Shown one piece after another: positions 26,596 through 35,119 of a DNA stretch of 64,000 nucleotides. Each line of letters starts with the position of its first letter. The stretch's first letter is position 1. The DNA is taken from contig NZ_PDHM01000019.1 in assembly GCF_002573715.1 (NCBI RefSeq), forward strand, positions 113,572-177,571. Direction: 5' to 3'. Below the pieces are notes generated by a model, which saw only the letters and a program-made list of their open reading frames with translations, made no database searches and had not been told where the DNA came from. Source of the DNA: Paenibacillus sp. EZ-K15 (lineage in GTDB: Bacteria; Bacillota; Bacilli; Paenibacillales; Paenibacillaceae). Position numbers and translations under genes: made by a program.

Positions 26596-26799
26596 GTCTT
26601 TAACTCCTTATGATTGCAAGTCTGATGTCTTCTTAATTTTATTGCGTCGGAGTAAGGGTGGAGTATAGCTATTGTATCCGCTTTCACTCATGCCCGATGG
26701 GTTACCTTTGAAGTTAATGCACGCGGATCAGCTCCTTTATATCTATGTATAAAGGATAAACAATGTAGAAAATGAAGTCAAAATTAGGGGGGAATAACG

Positions 26800-27666
26800 A
26801 TGAGAACGATTTGTTATAAAACAGTTGAAGGTGTTGAGCTGTTTGGAGACTTTTACAGCGCTTGTCAGACTAGCTCCTCCGTGATTGTCTATATTCATGG
26901 AGGCGGATTAATATGGGGTTCAAGAAAAGATATTTTGCAAGAACAGGTGAAACAGTATAATCAGGCTGGTCTGCACGTTCTATCCATTGACTATCGACTA
27001 GCCCCTGAAACGCGGCTCCCGGCTATTATTGAAGATATTCAGGATGCTCTTCGCTGGCTGCGAGAACAAGCATTCACCGAGCTTGGCTTTCAGCCGTCCG
27101 CTATAGCCGTCGTCGGCAGTTCGGCAGGTGGATACCTTGCTCTGCTTGCCGGATCCAGGGAGCCGGATTTGAAAGCGGTCGTGTCTTTTTATGGCTATGG
27201 AGATATTCAAGCCAACTGGTACTCGAGTCCCAGCTCGTTCTATCTGCAAAAACCTATTGTACCTAAAGAACTGGCTGATCAGTTGATCACGAACCGGACC
27301 CTTGCTGAAAGCTCCATTCAGCAAAGATTTGGTCTCTATTTATACTATCGTCAACAGGGAATCTGGACTCAGGAGGTTACGGGGTTGGATCTTGTTCAGG
27401 ATAAGGAGAAGCTGGACTTGCTTTGTCCGGTACAAGTTGTGGACGATTCCTTTCCGCCTACTATGCTGCTGCATGGTGAGGATGATCAAGATGTGCCTTG
27501 TGAACAATCTATCGGTATGGCGCGGCGGTTGCACAGCGCGGGAGTTGAGCATACGCTTTTTACCCTTCCTGGTGAGGATCACTTGTTTGACATGCAGATG
27601 GACAAAAAAAATGTTCGGCAGGCATTTGCACAGGTTCTGGAGTTTTTGCGGCGTCATTTCGTTTAA
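26800..27666 (+). CDS. Alpha/beta hydrolase (HSL-type esterase)
   Basis: A 288-residue hydrolase with the oxyanion motif IHGGGLIWG (about 33), the nucleophile elbow GSSAGGY (Ser near 108), an acid in LHGEDDQDVP and the catalytic His in GEDHLFD near the C terminus. This is the hormone-sensitive-lipase/acetyl-esterase group. It is divergent from pucR across about 200 bp and has AGGGGGG before the ATG. The link to allantoate metabolism is only positional. The substrate is unknown. Confidence 0.85.
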   Translation: MRTICYKTVEGVELFGDFYSACQTSSSVIVYIHGGGLIWGSRKDILQEQVKQYNQAGLHVLSIDYRLAPETRLPAIIEDIQDALRWLREQAFTELGFQPSAIAVVGSSAGGYLALLAGSREPDLKAVVSFYGYGDIQANWYSSPSSFYLQKPIVPKELADQLITNRTLAESSIQQRFGLYLYYRQQGIWTQEVTGLDLVQDKEKLDLLCPVQVVDDSFPPTMLLHGEDDQDVPCEQSIGMARRLHSAGVEHTLFTLPGEDHLFDMQMDKKNVRQAFAQVLEFLRRHFV

Positions 27667-27989
27667 TATAGTAGCTAAAATAAGAAATACGTCTATCGAC
27701 GTACTTTCTATGAAGCAAGGGCATAAAAAGAGATCGCTCCTTGCTTAAATGGTCGAATCACAGCTGCCAGTTCTAGCAAAGAACGATTGTTTTTTTACTT
27801 TATCTGGTCAGATAGCTAAAGCATGTAAATATGCGGAGTAATCAGCCGGATCAGGCCAGCTAAGTGGTGCCGCAATGCGGAATGAGAGTCTGATATCATA
27901 AAAAACCCACCTTTTTTAAGATGGGCTCAAACGAGAGGATTAGATAGAAACCTGCATACGTAAAAATAATATTCTGAAAAAAACCGCTA
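27667..27989. other. Intergenic region between convergent hydrolase and eutH
   Basis: About 320 bp without a gene. Its only clear content is the terminator at 27899-27925 for the eut operon. The remainder shows no credible reading frame or repeat. Confidence 0.5.
27899..27925 (-). terminator. Terminator of the eut operon
   Basis: On the minus strand, CCCATCTT-AAAA-AAGGTGGG (one G-U pair) is followed by TTTTTTAT, 65 bp after the eutH stop. This marks the end of the long ethanolamine operon. Confidence 0.85.
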
Positions 27990-29096
27990 TTATGACTCCT
28001 GAAGTTCTTCCTTCGGTTCCGGAGCCATCTTTTTAGCCAAAAACAGGGCTACAACAACCGCCGTAATTCCGCCGACAAGCTTCCCGACAATCATTGGGAA
28101 AATCATTTCCTTCGCGACCCCGGCCGTAAAACCAAGATGATCGCCGAATACAAATGCGGCCGACACGGCAAATGCGACGTTGATGACCTTGCCCCGCGCA
28201 TCCATGTCTTTCATCATGCCAAACATGGGTATGACGTTAGCAAGCGTCGCAACCAGCCCGGCTGCCGCAATCTCATTCATGCCGAGCAACTTGCCCAGCT
28301 TCATAAGCTGTTTATTAAATACTTTCGTAATTACAAATACCATCGCAAAAGCGCCGGCGAGTACAATAGCAATATCGCCAACGATCTTGATTCCGTCTTC
28401 AACCGGAGCAAGCCCTGGAATGATGGTAATCCCCGTCAACTGCTGCGTGATGCCAGCTGCGAGTCCCAAAGTCGCAACGACGACGATGAATTGCCCAAAA
28501 ACCGTGAACCCTTTGATCATACCCTGCGGAAATTTCCACAATCCCAGCACGATAAGTACAGCAAACAAAATAATTGGAACCAGGTTGGACAAAATCATTG
28601 TGATCGAGTAACCGGCAACCAATCCGCCAATCAAGCAACCGAGCGGTATAGTTACGATACCGGCCAGCACGCCGGTAGCCAAAAATTTCTGGTCTTCTTT
28701 TTTAATAATGCCAAGCGCAACCGGAATGATGAATACAATCGTAGGGCCAAGCATAGCCCCCAGAATCGTTCCTGCGAATAATCCCGCTTCCGGACTCTGC
28801 GCGAGTTCCTGTGCCAGCGAGAAGCCGCCCATGTCGTTCGCCAGCAATGTAGTCGCAAACATGGCGGGGTCTGCTCCCAATGCGCTGTATACCGGAACGA
28901 CGATCGGACTTAGCACTTTGGCCAGGACCGGAGACAGGCAGATGATCCCCACCATGGCGAGCGTAAGCGAACCCATGGCCATAATCCCTTCATCGAATTG
29001 ATGTCCCAACCCGAACTTGTACCCAATGCACTTATCGATGGCACCGAGAATCATGAAAATAACCATGCCGTATATGATAATTTCATTAATCTCCAC
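27990..29096 (-). CDS. eutH: Ethanolamine transporter EutH
   Basis: About 369 residues with ten or so membrane helices. EINEIIIYGMVIFMILGAID at the N terminus, LLANDMGGFSLAQELAQSP, VLAGIVTIPLGCLIGGL and the C-terminal NVIPMFGMMKDMDARGKVIN match EutH. It imports ethanolamine, mainly needed at low external concentration. The GTG at 29096 has GGGGGAG 7 bp upstream and gives the family N terminus; longer starts add atypical residues. It is the last gene of the operon. Confidence 0.93.
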   Translation of the reverse strand: MEINEIIIYGMVIFMILGAIDKCIGYKFGLGHQFDEGIMAMGSLTLAMVGIICLSPVLAKVLSPIVVPVYSALGADPAMFATTLLANDMGGFSLAQELAQSPEAGLFAGTILGAMLGPTIVFIIPVALGIIKKEDQKFLATGVLAGIVTIPLGCLIGGLVAGYSITMILSNLVPIILFAVLIVLGLWKFPQGMIKGFTVFGQFIVVVATLGLAAGITQQLTGITIIPGLAPVEDGIKIVGDIAIVLAGAFAMVFVITKVFNKQLMKLGKLLGMNEIAAAGLVATLANVIPMFGMMKDMDARGKVINVAFAVSAAFVFGDHLGFTAGVAKEMIFPMIVGKLVGGITAVVVALFLAKKMAPEPKEELQES

Positions 29097-29172
29097 GTAC
29101 ATGCTCCCCCATTCTATCGCAATATGATCCAAAGCAAATGGTTTTCATTGACCATGATGCCCTGAAAACTCC

Positions 29173-29718
29173 CTACCGGAAGTGTTGTATGATTTCTTCG
29201 GACGGGGAACGAAGCACCGTATAATGAATGATCCGCTTTGGATCCATGGAGGATACAAACACGTTCATCCCCTGCTCGACATCGCTGACACTTCCCGTGA
29301 ACACGGCGAGGAATTTGCCCCCAATCGCCATGCCAAGATTCATTTTTTTCACATGAATGTCGCATTGCTTCAAAGCTTCATTTAATGAAAAAATGCCGGA
29401 AGACACCGTAGCCGTCTCCACAATTCCAAGCGCATCCACTGGCTGGGAAGAAGAATGGCGTTTCAATCCATCGATGATATCGGGATGTACGCCATACAGT
29501 TCAAAGTCGCTGATCCGGAATTCGCCGGCTTCCGCCCTGGCTGTCTCCATCGCTGCCTGTACGTCTGCAGTATCCCCGCTCATGACGATCAAAAACTTGC
29601 CCGGACAGATCGGCTTCATATGATGCACTTCAACAGGCGAAGTCTTCAGCATTTGGTCCGCTGTTTCGTAACCTTTACTAATGCTGCGCATCTCAACAAC
29701 ACCTATTGCACTAATCAT
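29173..29718 (-). CDS. PduT-like tandem BMC shell protein
   Basis: 181 residues made of two BMC domains (about 4-88 and 95-178). The first contains KPICPGKFLIVMSGD, placing a cysteine at residue 38, the position that binds a [4Fe-4S] cluster at the trimer axis in PduT. It would form pseudohexameric trimers in the microcompartment shell, perhaps for electron transfer. GAGGTG precedes the ATG, and the gene overlaps the eutN stop by 8 bp. Finding a PduT-type protein in an ethanolamine locus is consistent with Bacillota eut loci. Confidence 0.85.
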   Translation of the reverse strand: MISAIGVVEMRSISKGYETADQMLKTSPVEVHHMKPICPGKFLIVMSGDTADVQAAMETARAEAGEFRISDFELYGVHPDIIDGLKRHSSSQPVDALGIVETATVSSGIFSLNEALKQCDIHVKKMNLGMAIGGKFLAVFTGSVSDVEQGMNVFVSSMDPKRIIHYTVLRSPSEEIIQHFR

Positions 29719-29986
29719 GTGTCACCTCGATCGAATCGACGATCCCTACGATGACCGCATCAACGGGTACGTCTGCATTGGCAAACGATGTTCGGGCCGC
29801 ACTTCCGGTCGTTACCAACACCGTATCCCCTATGCCCGCCCCGGCATTATCCGCAGCGACAAAATATTCACGTGTGACGGGTTCTTTGGCATATGATAAC
29901 GGTTTGACCACGAGGAAGGCCATCCCGTTCAGCTTATTATCCTTGCGGGTAGCCCACAGGCATCCCATAACTTGTCCCATGATCAT
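29711..29986 (-). CDS. eutN: EutN/CcmL-type pentameric shell protein
   Basis: About 91 residues starting MIMGQVMGCLWATRKDNKL, with AADNAGAGIGDTVLVTTGSA and a C-terminal VDAVIVGIVDSIEV, all typical of the EutN/PduN/CcmL beta-barrel family. These pentamers cap the vertices of the microcompartment. The ATG at 29986 has GAGGTG five bases upstream. Longer starts run into the preceding gene. Confidence 0.92.
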   Translation of the reverse strand: MIMGQVMGCLWATRKDNKLNGMAFLVVKPLSYAKEPVTREYFVAADNAGAGIGDTVLVTTGSAARTSFANADVPVDAVIVGIVDSIEVTHD

Positions 29987-30002
29987 AAGTTCACCTCGCC
30001 CG

Positions 30003-30698
30003 TTATCTTCTACGTATCTGCATCTGCTGTATGCGTAAGTAATCCTGAGCAAGCGGCGTAATGATACTATGCCGGTCTATCACGATCTCTGTCCGGTTCT
30101 GCAGACGGTACTTTTTCACTTCCGCTTCGGTAATGACTTTGCGGCTCAATACTTCCGCATCATGCGGTGCATAAACGGATTCGGTATGAGGCTCAACCTG
30201 AGTCATATCCTTAAGCCGCCCTTCCTCCATACAAGCCGCAAGCAATTCCGTTTCTTTGACCATCCGGATTCCGTAATCGCTCAGCTTGTCTGTAAATTCA
30301 TCGTACATTTTGTACAGCAAAACTGGGGCCGTTGACTTGTATTTGTGGTAAAGCAATCCTTCCTCGAACGCAATCACCTTTCGTCCCTTCAGCAGCATCG
30401 TGAGCACGAACCGTTCACGCGGGCCTGCGCTTATGCCGTTCGCAAGGTGGGATAACAGCTGAATACAAATTGTAGGAATAATCAGCACATCACAATCTCT
30501 GAGCGCCTCATCGTAATAACGCACCTCATAATATGGCTTCAGCTTATTTTCCAGTTCCGGCAGCGGTTCCACAGTCAGGAGAACCGCTTGCTTTTTGGAT
30601 ACATCCGGCTTCTCCGTCTGTGCCAGTTCCAGCCGTTTCATCACCTCAGCCGTTACGGTTTCGATAATCGCAGCCCGATCCAGAGCTTCTATGTTCAT
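30003..30698 (-). CDS. Eut-locus flavoprotein-like protein
   Basis: A 231-residue protein of the type found in Bacillota microcompartment operons and usually annotated only as an ethanolamine utilisation protein. The first 25 residues (DRAAIIETVTAEVMKRL) form an amphipathic helix like cargo encapsulation peptides, followed by a linker. The middle (RDCDVLIIPTICIQLLSHLA, then ERFVLTMLLKGRKVIAFEEG) looks like a Rossmann/flavodoxin-like fold. A C-terminal KVITEAEVKKY segment follows. AGGAG precedes the ATG. The biochemical role is unknown. Confidence 0.7.
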   Translation of the reverse strand: MNIEALDRAAIIETVTAEVMKRLELAQTEKPDVSKKQAVLLTVEPLPELENKLKPYYEVRYYDEALRDCDVLIIPTICIQLLSHLANGISAGPRERFVLTMLLKGRKVIAFEEGLLYHKYKSTAPVLLYKMYDEFTDKLSDYGIRMVKETELLAACMEEGRLKDMTQVEPHTESVYAPHDAEVLSRKVITEAEVKKYRLQNRTEIVIDRHSIITPLAQDYLRIQQMQIRRR

Positions 30699-30725
30699 TT
30701 TTTCACGCTCCTAAACCTGGATGCC

Positions 30726-31352
30726 CTACTTCAAAATTTTCCCCTTCGTACCTTTCGTAAAACCGCATGCATTTGCTTCGTCGTAGTCAATATGCATGTA
30801 GGTCTCAAAGTTCGGGCTCACTCGAACCAGTACATCGTCAAAAATAAGCGGACGTTTGCCATACACTTTTACCTGTACGATTTCGCCGTTTTTTACGTTG
30901 TATTTCTCCGCATCCTCCGCTTTCACGTGGATATGGCGTTGTGCTGCGATCAATCCTCGATCGAGCCGAATCATATTGCTGCCCGAAGCAATGACGATTC
31001 CCGGAGTTCCTTCCAACTTACCGCTTTCTTTTACAGGAGCGGATATTCCGAGCACGACCGAATCAGTGAGCGATACCTCTACTTGCGATTCTTTACGTTC
31101 CGGACCAAGCACGACGACATTATGCAAAGAGCCCTTGGGCCCGATCAGCGTCACGCGTTCTTTGCAAGCATATTGCCCCGGCTGGGAAAGATCCTTGGCT
31201 TTCGTCAGCTGATATCCCTTGCCGAACAAGGCATCGATCGTTTCCCGATTCAAATGCACATGCTTGCCGGATGCTTCGATTTCGAAACAGGTTTCATCCT
31301 GCACCCGCTTAACCACTTCATTAATGATGCTCTCTACCAGTTGGTTATCCAC
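30726..31352 (-). CDS. pduL: PduL-type phosphate acyltransferase
   Basis: About 208 residues. The N-terminal helix DNQLVESIINEVVKRVQ resembles an encapsulation peptide. Two PduL domains follow, with the zinc-ligand motifs SGKHVHLNRE (about 30), AQRHIHVKAEDAEKY (about 140) and MHIDYDEANACG. It converts acetyl-CoA to acetyl phosphate, recycling CoA inside the shell and allowing ATP formation outside. The GTG at 31352 has GAGGTG six bases upstream; a GTG at 31385 would overlap eutT. Confidence 0.92.
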   Translation of the reverse strand: MDNQLVESIINEVVKRVQDETCFEIEASGKHVHLNRETIDALFGKGYQLTKAKDLSQPGQYACKERVTLIGPKGSLHNVVVLGPERKESQVEVSLTDSVVLGISAPVKESGKLEGTPGIVIASGSNMIRLDRGLIAAQRHIHVKAEDAEKYNVKNGEIVQVKVYGKRPLIFDDVLVRVSPNFETYMHIDYDEANACGFTKGTKGKILK

Positions 31353-31365
31353 CTTAGTCACCTCA

Positions 31366-32196
31366 TCAGTTGTACTCTCCAACACGGATGCGGAACATGA
31401 TAATCCAGAACAAGGAAGACAGCCTGTTCAGTGATCGAATGATATCTTCACGCTCTACATCTCCATGTTCCTTCTTGAAGGCTTGATAAGCCAGCAGTTC
31501 CGTCTCCCTCGTCAATGTGCGTAACGCATTTATGACAACAACCGCTTCGCCCATATCATAGCTGGGTTGAAAATGTTCCAGTCCAAAGTATTTCTTGGGA
31601 AAATGGGATTGCTCCCTGAGTTCCTTGGGGTTCAGCCCAAGCAAATGGAATTCTTCAATGCTTTCGCTAAGCACTTCGCACCGTACGATCCGCCTAACGA
31701 ATTGCAAAGTCTCTTCCAAATCGTTGACCAGCTTGGTCATATTCAGCTTGAAGCAGCTGATTTGCGCTTCCAATATTTTTGTTTCCAATGAGTCCAGCTT
31801 GCCGCGGAATAATATCCGTGGATGATCTTTAAAAACGAGCATATTTCCATACAAATGGGTCATATGCTCAGGCTTCGTTTCCAAAAATCCGCCGAACAGC
31901 GTCCGAAATCGCTTTTTCCCGCCGGTTGCTGGTTCAACATCCAGGTTGGTCGTCACTTGAAGCTTAACTTCCTTTTGCAGCGTCGATTCTTGCACTGGTG
32001 CCGGTACCGGTTCCTTTACCGTATCCTTATCCGTCTCAGAAGCTGTCACATACCGCAGTTCAATCTGATGATCGGTCAAAAAGCTTTTGGCTGATGGCGT
32101 CAGTATCGTTCCCGCAGCCGTCTCATAAACGGCAACATCCTTCAAATTTCGATTTCGAAAATACTTGCGCAGCTCGCTTTCCGTAATCACAGCCAT
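31366..32196 (-). CDS. eutT: Ethanolamine utilisation cobalamin adenosyltransferase EutT
   Basis: About 276 residues starting MAVITESELRKYFRNRNLKD, followed by the conserved N-terminal AAGTILTPSAKSFLTDHQIE and a four-helix adenosyltransferase domain (about 110-276; LDSLETKILEAQISCFKL, RVGEYN at the end). It makes adenosylcobalamin, the cofactor of EutBC. I cannot see the CCxxC metal motif reported for Salmonella EutT, so this enzyme may belong to the type lacking it. AAGGAT precedes the chosen ATG. Confidence 0.88.
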   Translation of the reverse strand: MAVITESELRKYFRNRNLKDVAVYETAAGTILTPSAKSFLTDHQIELRYVTASETDKDTVKEPVPAPVQESTLQKEVKLQVTTNLDVEPATGGKKRFRTLFGGFLETKPEHMTHLYGNMLVFKDHPRILFRGKLDSLETKILEAQISCFKLNMTKLVNDLEETLQFVRRIVRCEVLSESIEEFHLLGLNPKELREQSHFPKKYFGLEHFQPSYDMGEAVVVINALRTLTRETELLAYQAFKKEHGDVEREDIIRSLNRLSSLFWIIMFRIRVGEYN

Positions 32197-32289
32197 GTTT
32201 TCACATCCTTCTAAGGCGAATGCGTGTTCATATTTCCTTACGCGATCGTCCGAACCGTTACAAGTCAGGGTAGGTCGCCATAGTAAGAA

Positions 32290-32319
32290 GCGGAATGCGG
32301 GCACTCACCCGCATTCTGC
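32290..32319 (-). promoter_or_regulatory. Intercistronic hairpin between eutM and eutT
   Basis: GCAGAATGCGGG and CCCGCATTCCGC (minus strand) pair over about 11 bp around a 6-base loop, TGAGTG. There is no U tract. It directly follows the eutM stop and may protect the 3' end of shell-protein mRNA. The loop lacks the A1 of ANTAR targets. Confidence 0.6.
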
Positions 32320-32350
32320 TGTCTTTCTCATCTGGCTTGTCAGTGTAGTT

Positions 32351-32638
32351 TTATTCTGCTTTTGTTTTAGGCAGGATTGCGTCCACTTCGGCATGTGGTC
32401 TTGGAATAACGTGTACCGAAAGCAATTCGCCAACACGTTCTGCCGCAGCTGCGCCTGCGTCGGTAGCTGCCTTAACAGCACCCACATCACCGCGAACCAT
32501 AACCGTTACGAGACCTGCTCCGATTTGTTCTTTACCGATCAGTGTAACATTCGCTGCTTTCACCATTGCGTCTGCTGCCTCGATTGCTCCTACCAAACCT
32601 TTAGTTTCTACCATTCCCAATGCGTTTGCGTTTGCCAT
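32351..32638 (-). CDS. eutM: EutM/PduA-type hexameric shell protein
   Basis: A 95-residue single BMC domain: ALGMVETKGLVGAIEAADAM, IGKEQIGAGLVTVMVRGDVG and VHVIPRPHAEVD. It forms the hexameric tiles and pores of the microcompartment facets. AGGAGG stands before the ATG. The hairpin downstream and the long gaps on both sides suggest separate transcript control of this abundant protein. Confidence 0.95.
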   Translation of the reverse strand: MANANALGMVETKGLVGAIEAADAMVKAANVTLIGKEQIGAGLVTVMVRGDVGAVKAATDAGAAAAERVGELLSVHVIPRPHAEVDAILPKTKAE

Positions 32639-32729
32639 GATAAAATTCCTCCTAATAATTTGTATTTATAATGAATTTTAGGGTTACCTATAATAGATTG
32701 CTCGTCTTGCCGATGAAATCTACGAAAAC

Positions 32730-34199
32730 TTACATTTTTTCAAGAATACGAGCCACAATCATGTCGATAAGTTGTTCTTTGTCTTCCGGAAGGTTGCATG
32801 CGGCTTTCGGCTGCGATTCTTCCTTCCGATCCGCCAAATCTTCCATTTCCATTAGTCCATAGGCGATTCTGCGAATGTTAAGCAGATTAAGCGGACTGAT
32901 GTTGTCGGATGTGGAGCTTCCGCCAACCGCTCCGCAACCAAGCGTAAGCGCTGGTGCAAGTGCTGTCGTTGCGCCGATGCCGCCAAGCGTACCCGGCGTA
33001 TTGACTAACAAACGGGATACCGGTTTTTTCAAAGCGAACTGGCGTACAATCTCTTCATTTTCGGAGTGAATGCACATCGTATGGCCTGCGCCTTCTCCAT
33101 TCAGAATTTCGATGCAGCGTTCGCATGCAGCTTCCCAGCTATCCTCTGTGTAGAAAGCCAGAATTGGAGCCAATTTCTCTCGTGAATATGGAACATTGCG
33201 TCCCACGCGGGTTTCTTCGGCGATCAGCACGCGAGCTCTAGCAGGAATATTCAGATTCGCCAGTTTTGCGATATGATCTACGCTGCGTCCAACGATTTGC
33301 GGGTTCATGGTGCCATTGGCCCGCATAATGAATTTGCCAAGCTGATCGGCTTCCTCTGCGGAAAGGAAATAAGCTCCTTGCTTTTTGAATTCAGCCACAA
33401 CCGCTTCCTTGCTGCATGCTTCGACGACGACGGATTGCTCCGAAGCGCAAATCGTGCCGTTATCGAAAGTTTTGGAGTCCATGATGCGTTTGACTGCAAT
33501 CGGAATATTTGCGCTCTTCTCGATAAAGGCAGGGCCGTTGCCTGGACCAACACCGATTGCCGGCGTACCGGATGAATATGCGGATTTGACCATCGCCGTT
33601 CCGCCTGTTGCTAGAATCAAGGCGACATCGTTATGCTTCATCAATTGATCTGTTCCTTGAATTGTCGGAACTGTCATGACGCCAATGGCACCTTCCGGGC
33701 ATCCTGCTTGCACAGCTGCCTCGTTAATGACCTTCACCGTTTCCAGAATACTCTTAAGCGCATTCGGGTGCGGGGAGAACACGATACTGTTTCCTGCTTT
33801 AAGCGCAATGAGCGTTTTGTAGATAACCGTCGAAGTCGGGTTGGTGGATGGAATTAGACCGGCAATGACACCGACTGGGACAGCTACCTCCATCAACTTA
33901 TTCTCTTTGTCATCTTTCAAGATGCCAACGGTTTTCATGTCCTTGATGGACTCGTAGACTTGCTGCGAAGCAAAGGCATTCTTGATGACCTTGTCCTGCC
34001 AGCGGCCGAAGCCAGTTTCCTCATTGGCCATCTTCGCCAGCTTCTCGCGATGGTTGTATCCGGCATCGGCAACCGCTTTGACGATCGCGTCGATTTGCTC
34101 TTGCGTCATGGCGGCGAGCTTAACTTGCGCTTCCTTGGCTTTGTTGATCAGATCACGGACTTCTTGAATGGATCTCAGGTCTTTATCCAATGTTTCCAT
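32730..34199 (-). CDS. eutE: CoA-acylating acetaldehyde dehydrogenase EutE
   Basis: About 489 residues of the aldehyde dehydrogenase superfamily. The catalytic cysteine lies in NGTICASEQSV (about 275), and the NAD-binding region is around SPHPNALKS. It converts acetaldehyde to acetyl-CoA. The extreme C terminus, after a linker, is DKEQLIDMIVARILEKM, an amphipathic helix typical of encapsulation peptides. E. coli EutE carries its peptide at the N terminus, so the C-terminal position is like other Bacillota microcompartment aldehyde dehydrogenases. The ATG at 34199 follows AAGGA. Confidence 0.93.
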   Translation of the reverse strand: METLDKDLRSIQEVRDLINKAKEAQVKLAAMTQEQIDAIVKAVADAGYNHREKLAKMANEETGFGRWQDKVIKNAFASQQVYESIKDMKTVGILKDDKENKLMEVAVPVGVIAGLIPSTNPTSTVIYKTLIALKAGNSIVFSPHPNALKSILETVKVINEAAVQAGCPEGAIGVMTVPTIQGTDQLMKHNDVALILATGGTAMVKSAYSSGTPAIGVGPGNGPAFIEKSANIPIAVKRIMDSKTFDNGTICASEQSVVVEACSKEAVVAEFKKQGAYFLSAEEADQLGKFIMRANGTMNPQIVGRSVDHIAKLANLNIPARARVLIAEETRVGRNVPYSREKLAPILAFYTEDSWEAACERCIEILNGEGAGHTMCIHSENEEIVRQFALKKPVSRLLVNTPGTLGGIGATTALAPALTLGCGAVGGSSTSDNISPLNLLNIRRIAYGLMEMEDLADRKEESQPKAACNLPEDKEQLIDMIVARILEKM

Positions 34200-34304
34200 C
34201 AATATTCCTTCTCTCTACTGCGTTTTTACATCGATAGATGTGTATTTGTTTTCTTTAGTAAAAGCGGTCGGTCTTCTTTGCATTTTCATCGATAGATGTT
34301 TCTC

Positions 34305-35108
34305 TTATGAGCTTGTTTTTTTTGACTTCTTGCCGGACTTGGCTGCCGATTTTTGCTTCGGTTGCACACGGGGTTTACCGTCATTGTGCTTTCTCTTTGG
34401 CGCATCGGCCTGCTTCTTATCCGGTGTTGCTGCCTGATCATCGGCATCCTTCTGCTCAGGGACAAGCTTTACTGCGGCTTTTGCATCTTCTGTTTCCTTG
34501 ACGTCGGGTGTGGATTTCTCCTCCGCTTGAGTTTGAATTTTCTTCATCGGTGAAGGTTTCCGCTCCGGCTGGGACCCAGCAGCATTCGCTTCATTTGTCT
34601 TTAGTGCCTGCGGCCAAGCCGTATCTGCCGCTTTGAGGTCTTCTGAACTTGCCCCTTCTTCCGCCAAATCTTTAGAAGCGGCAGTTTCTTTGATGGCAAG
34701 GTGTACGGCCTCATCAGCAGCGTCGTTTGGTGCAGCGATTTGTTCAGCACCGTCTTCAGCTGCTTCTGCAGTTTGTTTCCGATCCTGCTCATCCATGGTT
34801 GCGACTGCCTGAAGCGGACTTTCGCCAGCATCGTCCTGTTCTTCTACCAAAACTGCCGTTTCTTCATGCATTCTGGCAATCACATGGCGGGTCAGCAGCA
34901 CATTTAATTGCTTCGCCATCTCTGCTCCTGCGGAAGCGGCAGCTTGCACCGCTCCGACATCTCCATCCAGCTTGACGGTCACCAATCCACCCCCGATGAT
35001 CTCCATGCCGATGCAGGAAACGCTTGCCGCCTTTAATGCGGCATCCGCTGCGGCGACTGCGCCTAGATACCCTCTGACTTCAACTAGCCCTAACGCGCTA
35101 TATCTCAT
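34305..35108 (-). CDS. BMC shell protein with long charged C-terminal tail
   Basis: 267 residues. Residues 1-90 are a normal hexamer-type BMC domain (ALGLVEVRGYLGAVAAADAA, IGGGLVTVKLDGDVG, RHVIARMHEET). About 175 residues of low-complexity tail follow: an acidic A/E/D-rich part (about 95-200), then a strongly basic end with KRKHNDGKPRVQPKQKSAAK and KSGKKSKKTSS. EutK of enterics also fuses a BMC domain to a nucleic-acid-binding tail, but that tail is a folded helix-turn-helix, unlike this one. It sits between eutL and eutE. The tail may bind cargo, nucleic acid or neighbouring shells; this is inference. Confidence 0.85.
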   Translation of the reverse strand: MRYSALGLVEVRGYLGAVAAADAALKAASVSCIGMEIIGGGLVTVKLDGDVGAVQAAASAGAEMAKQLNVLLTRHVIARMHEETAVLVEEQDDAGESPLQAVATMDEQDRKQTAEAAEDGAEQIAAPNDAADEAVHLAIKETAASKDLAEEGASSEDLKAADTAWPQALKTNEANAAGSQPERKPSPMKKIQTQAEEKSTPDVKETEDAKAAVKLVPEQKDADDQAATPDKKQADAPKRKHNDGKPRVQPKQKSAAKSGKKSKKTSS

Positions 35109-35119
35109 GGTCCGCCACC

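Noticed and set aside
32290..32319. Hairpin considered as a further ANTAR target
   Set aside because: The six-base loop is TGAGTG, lacking A at position 1, there is no partner hairpin, and no terminator follows.
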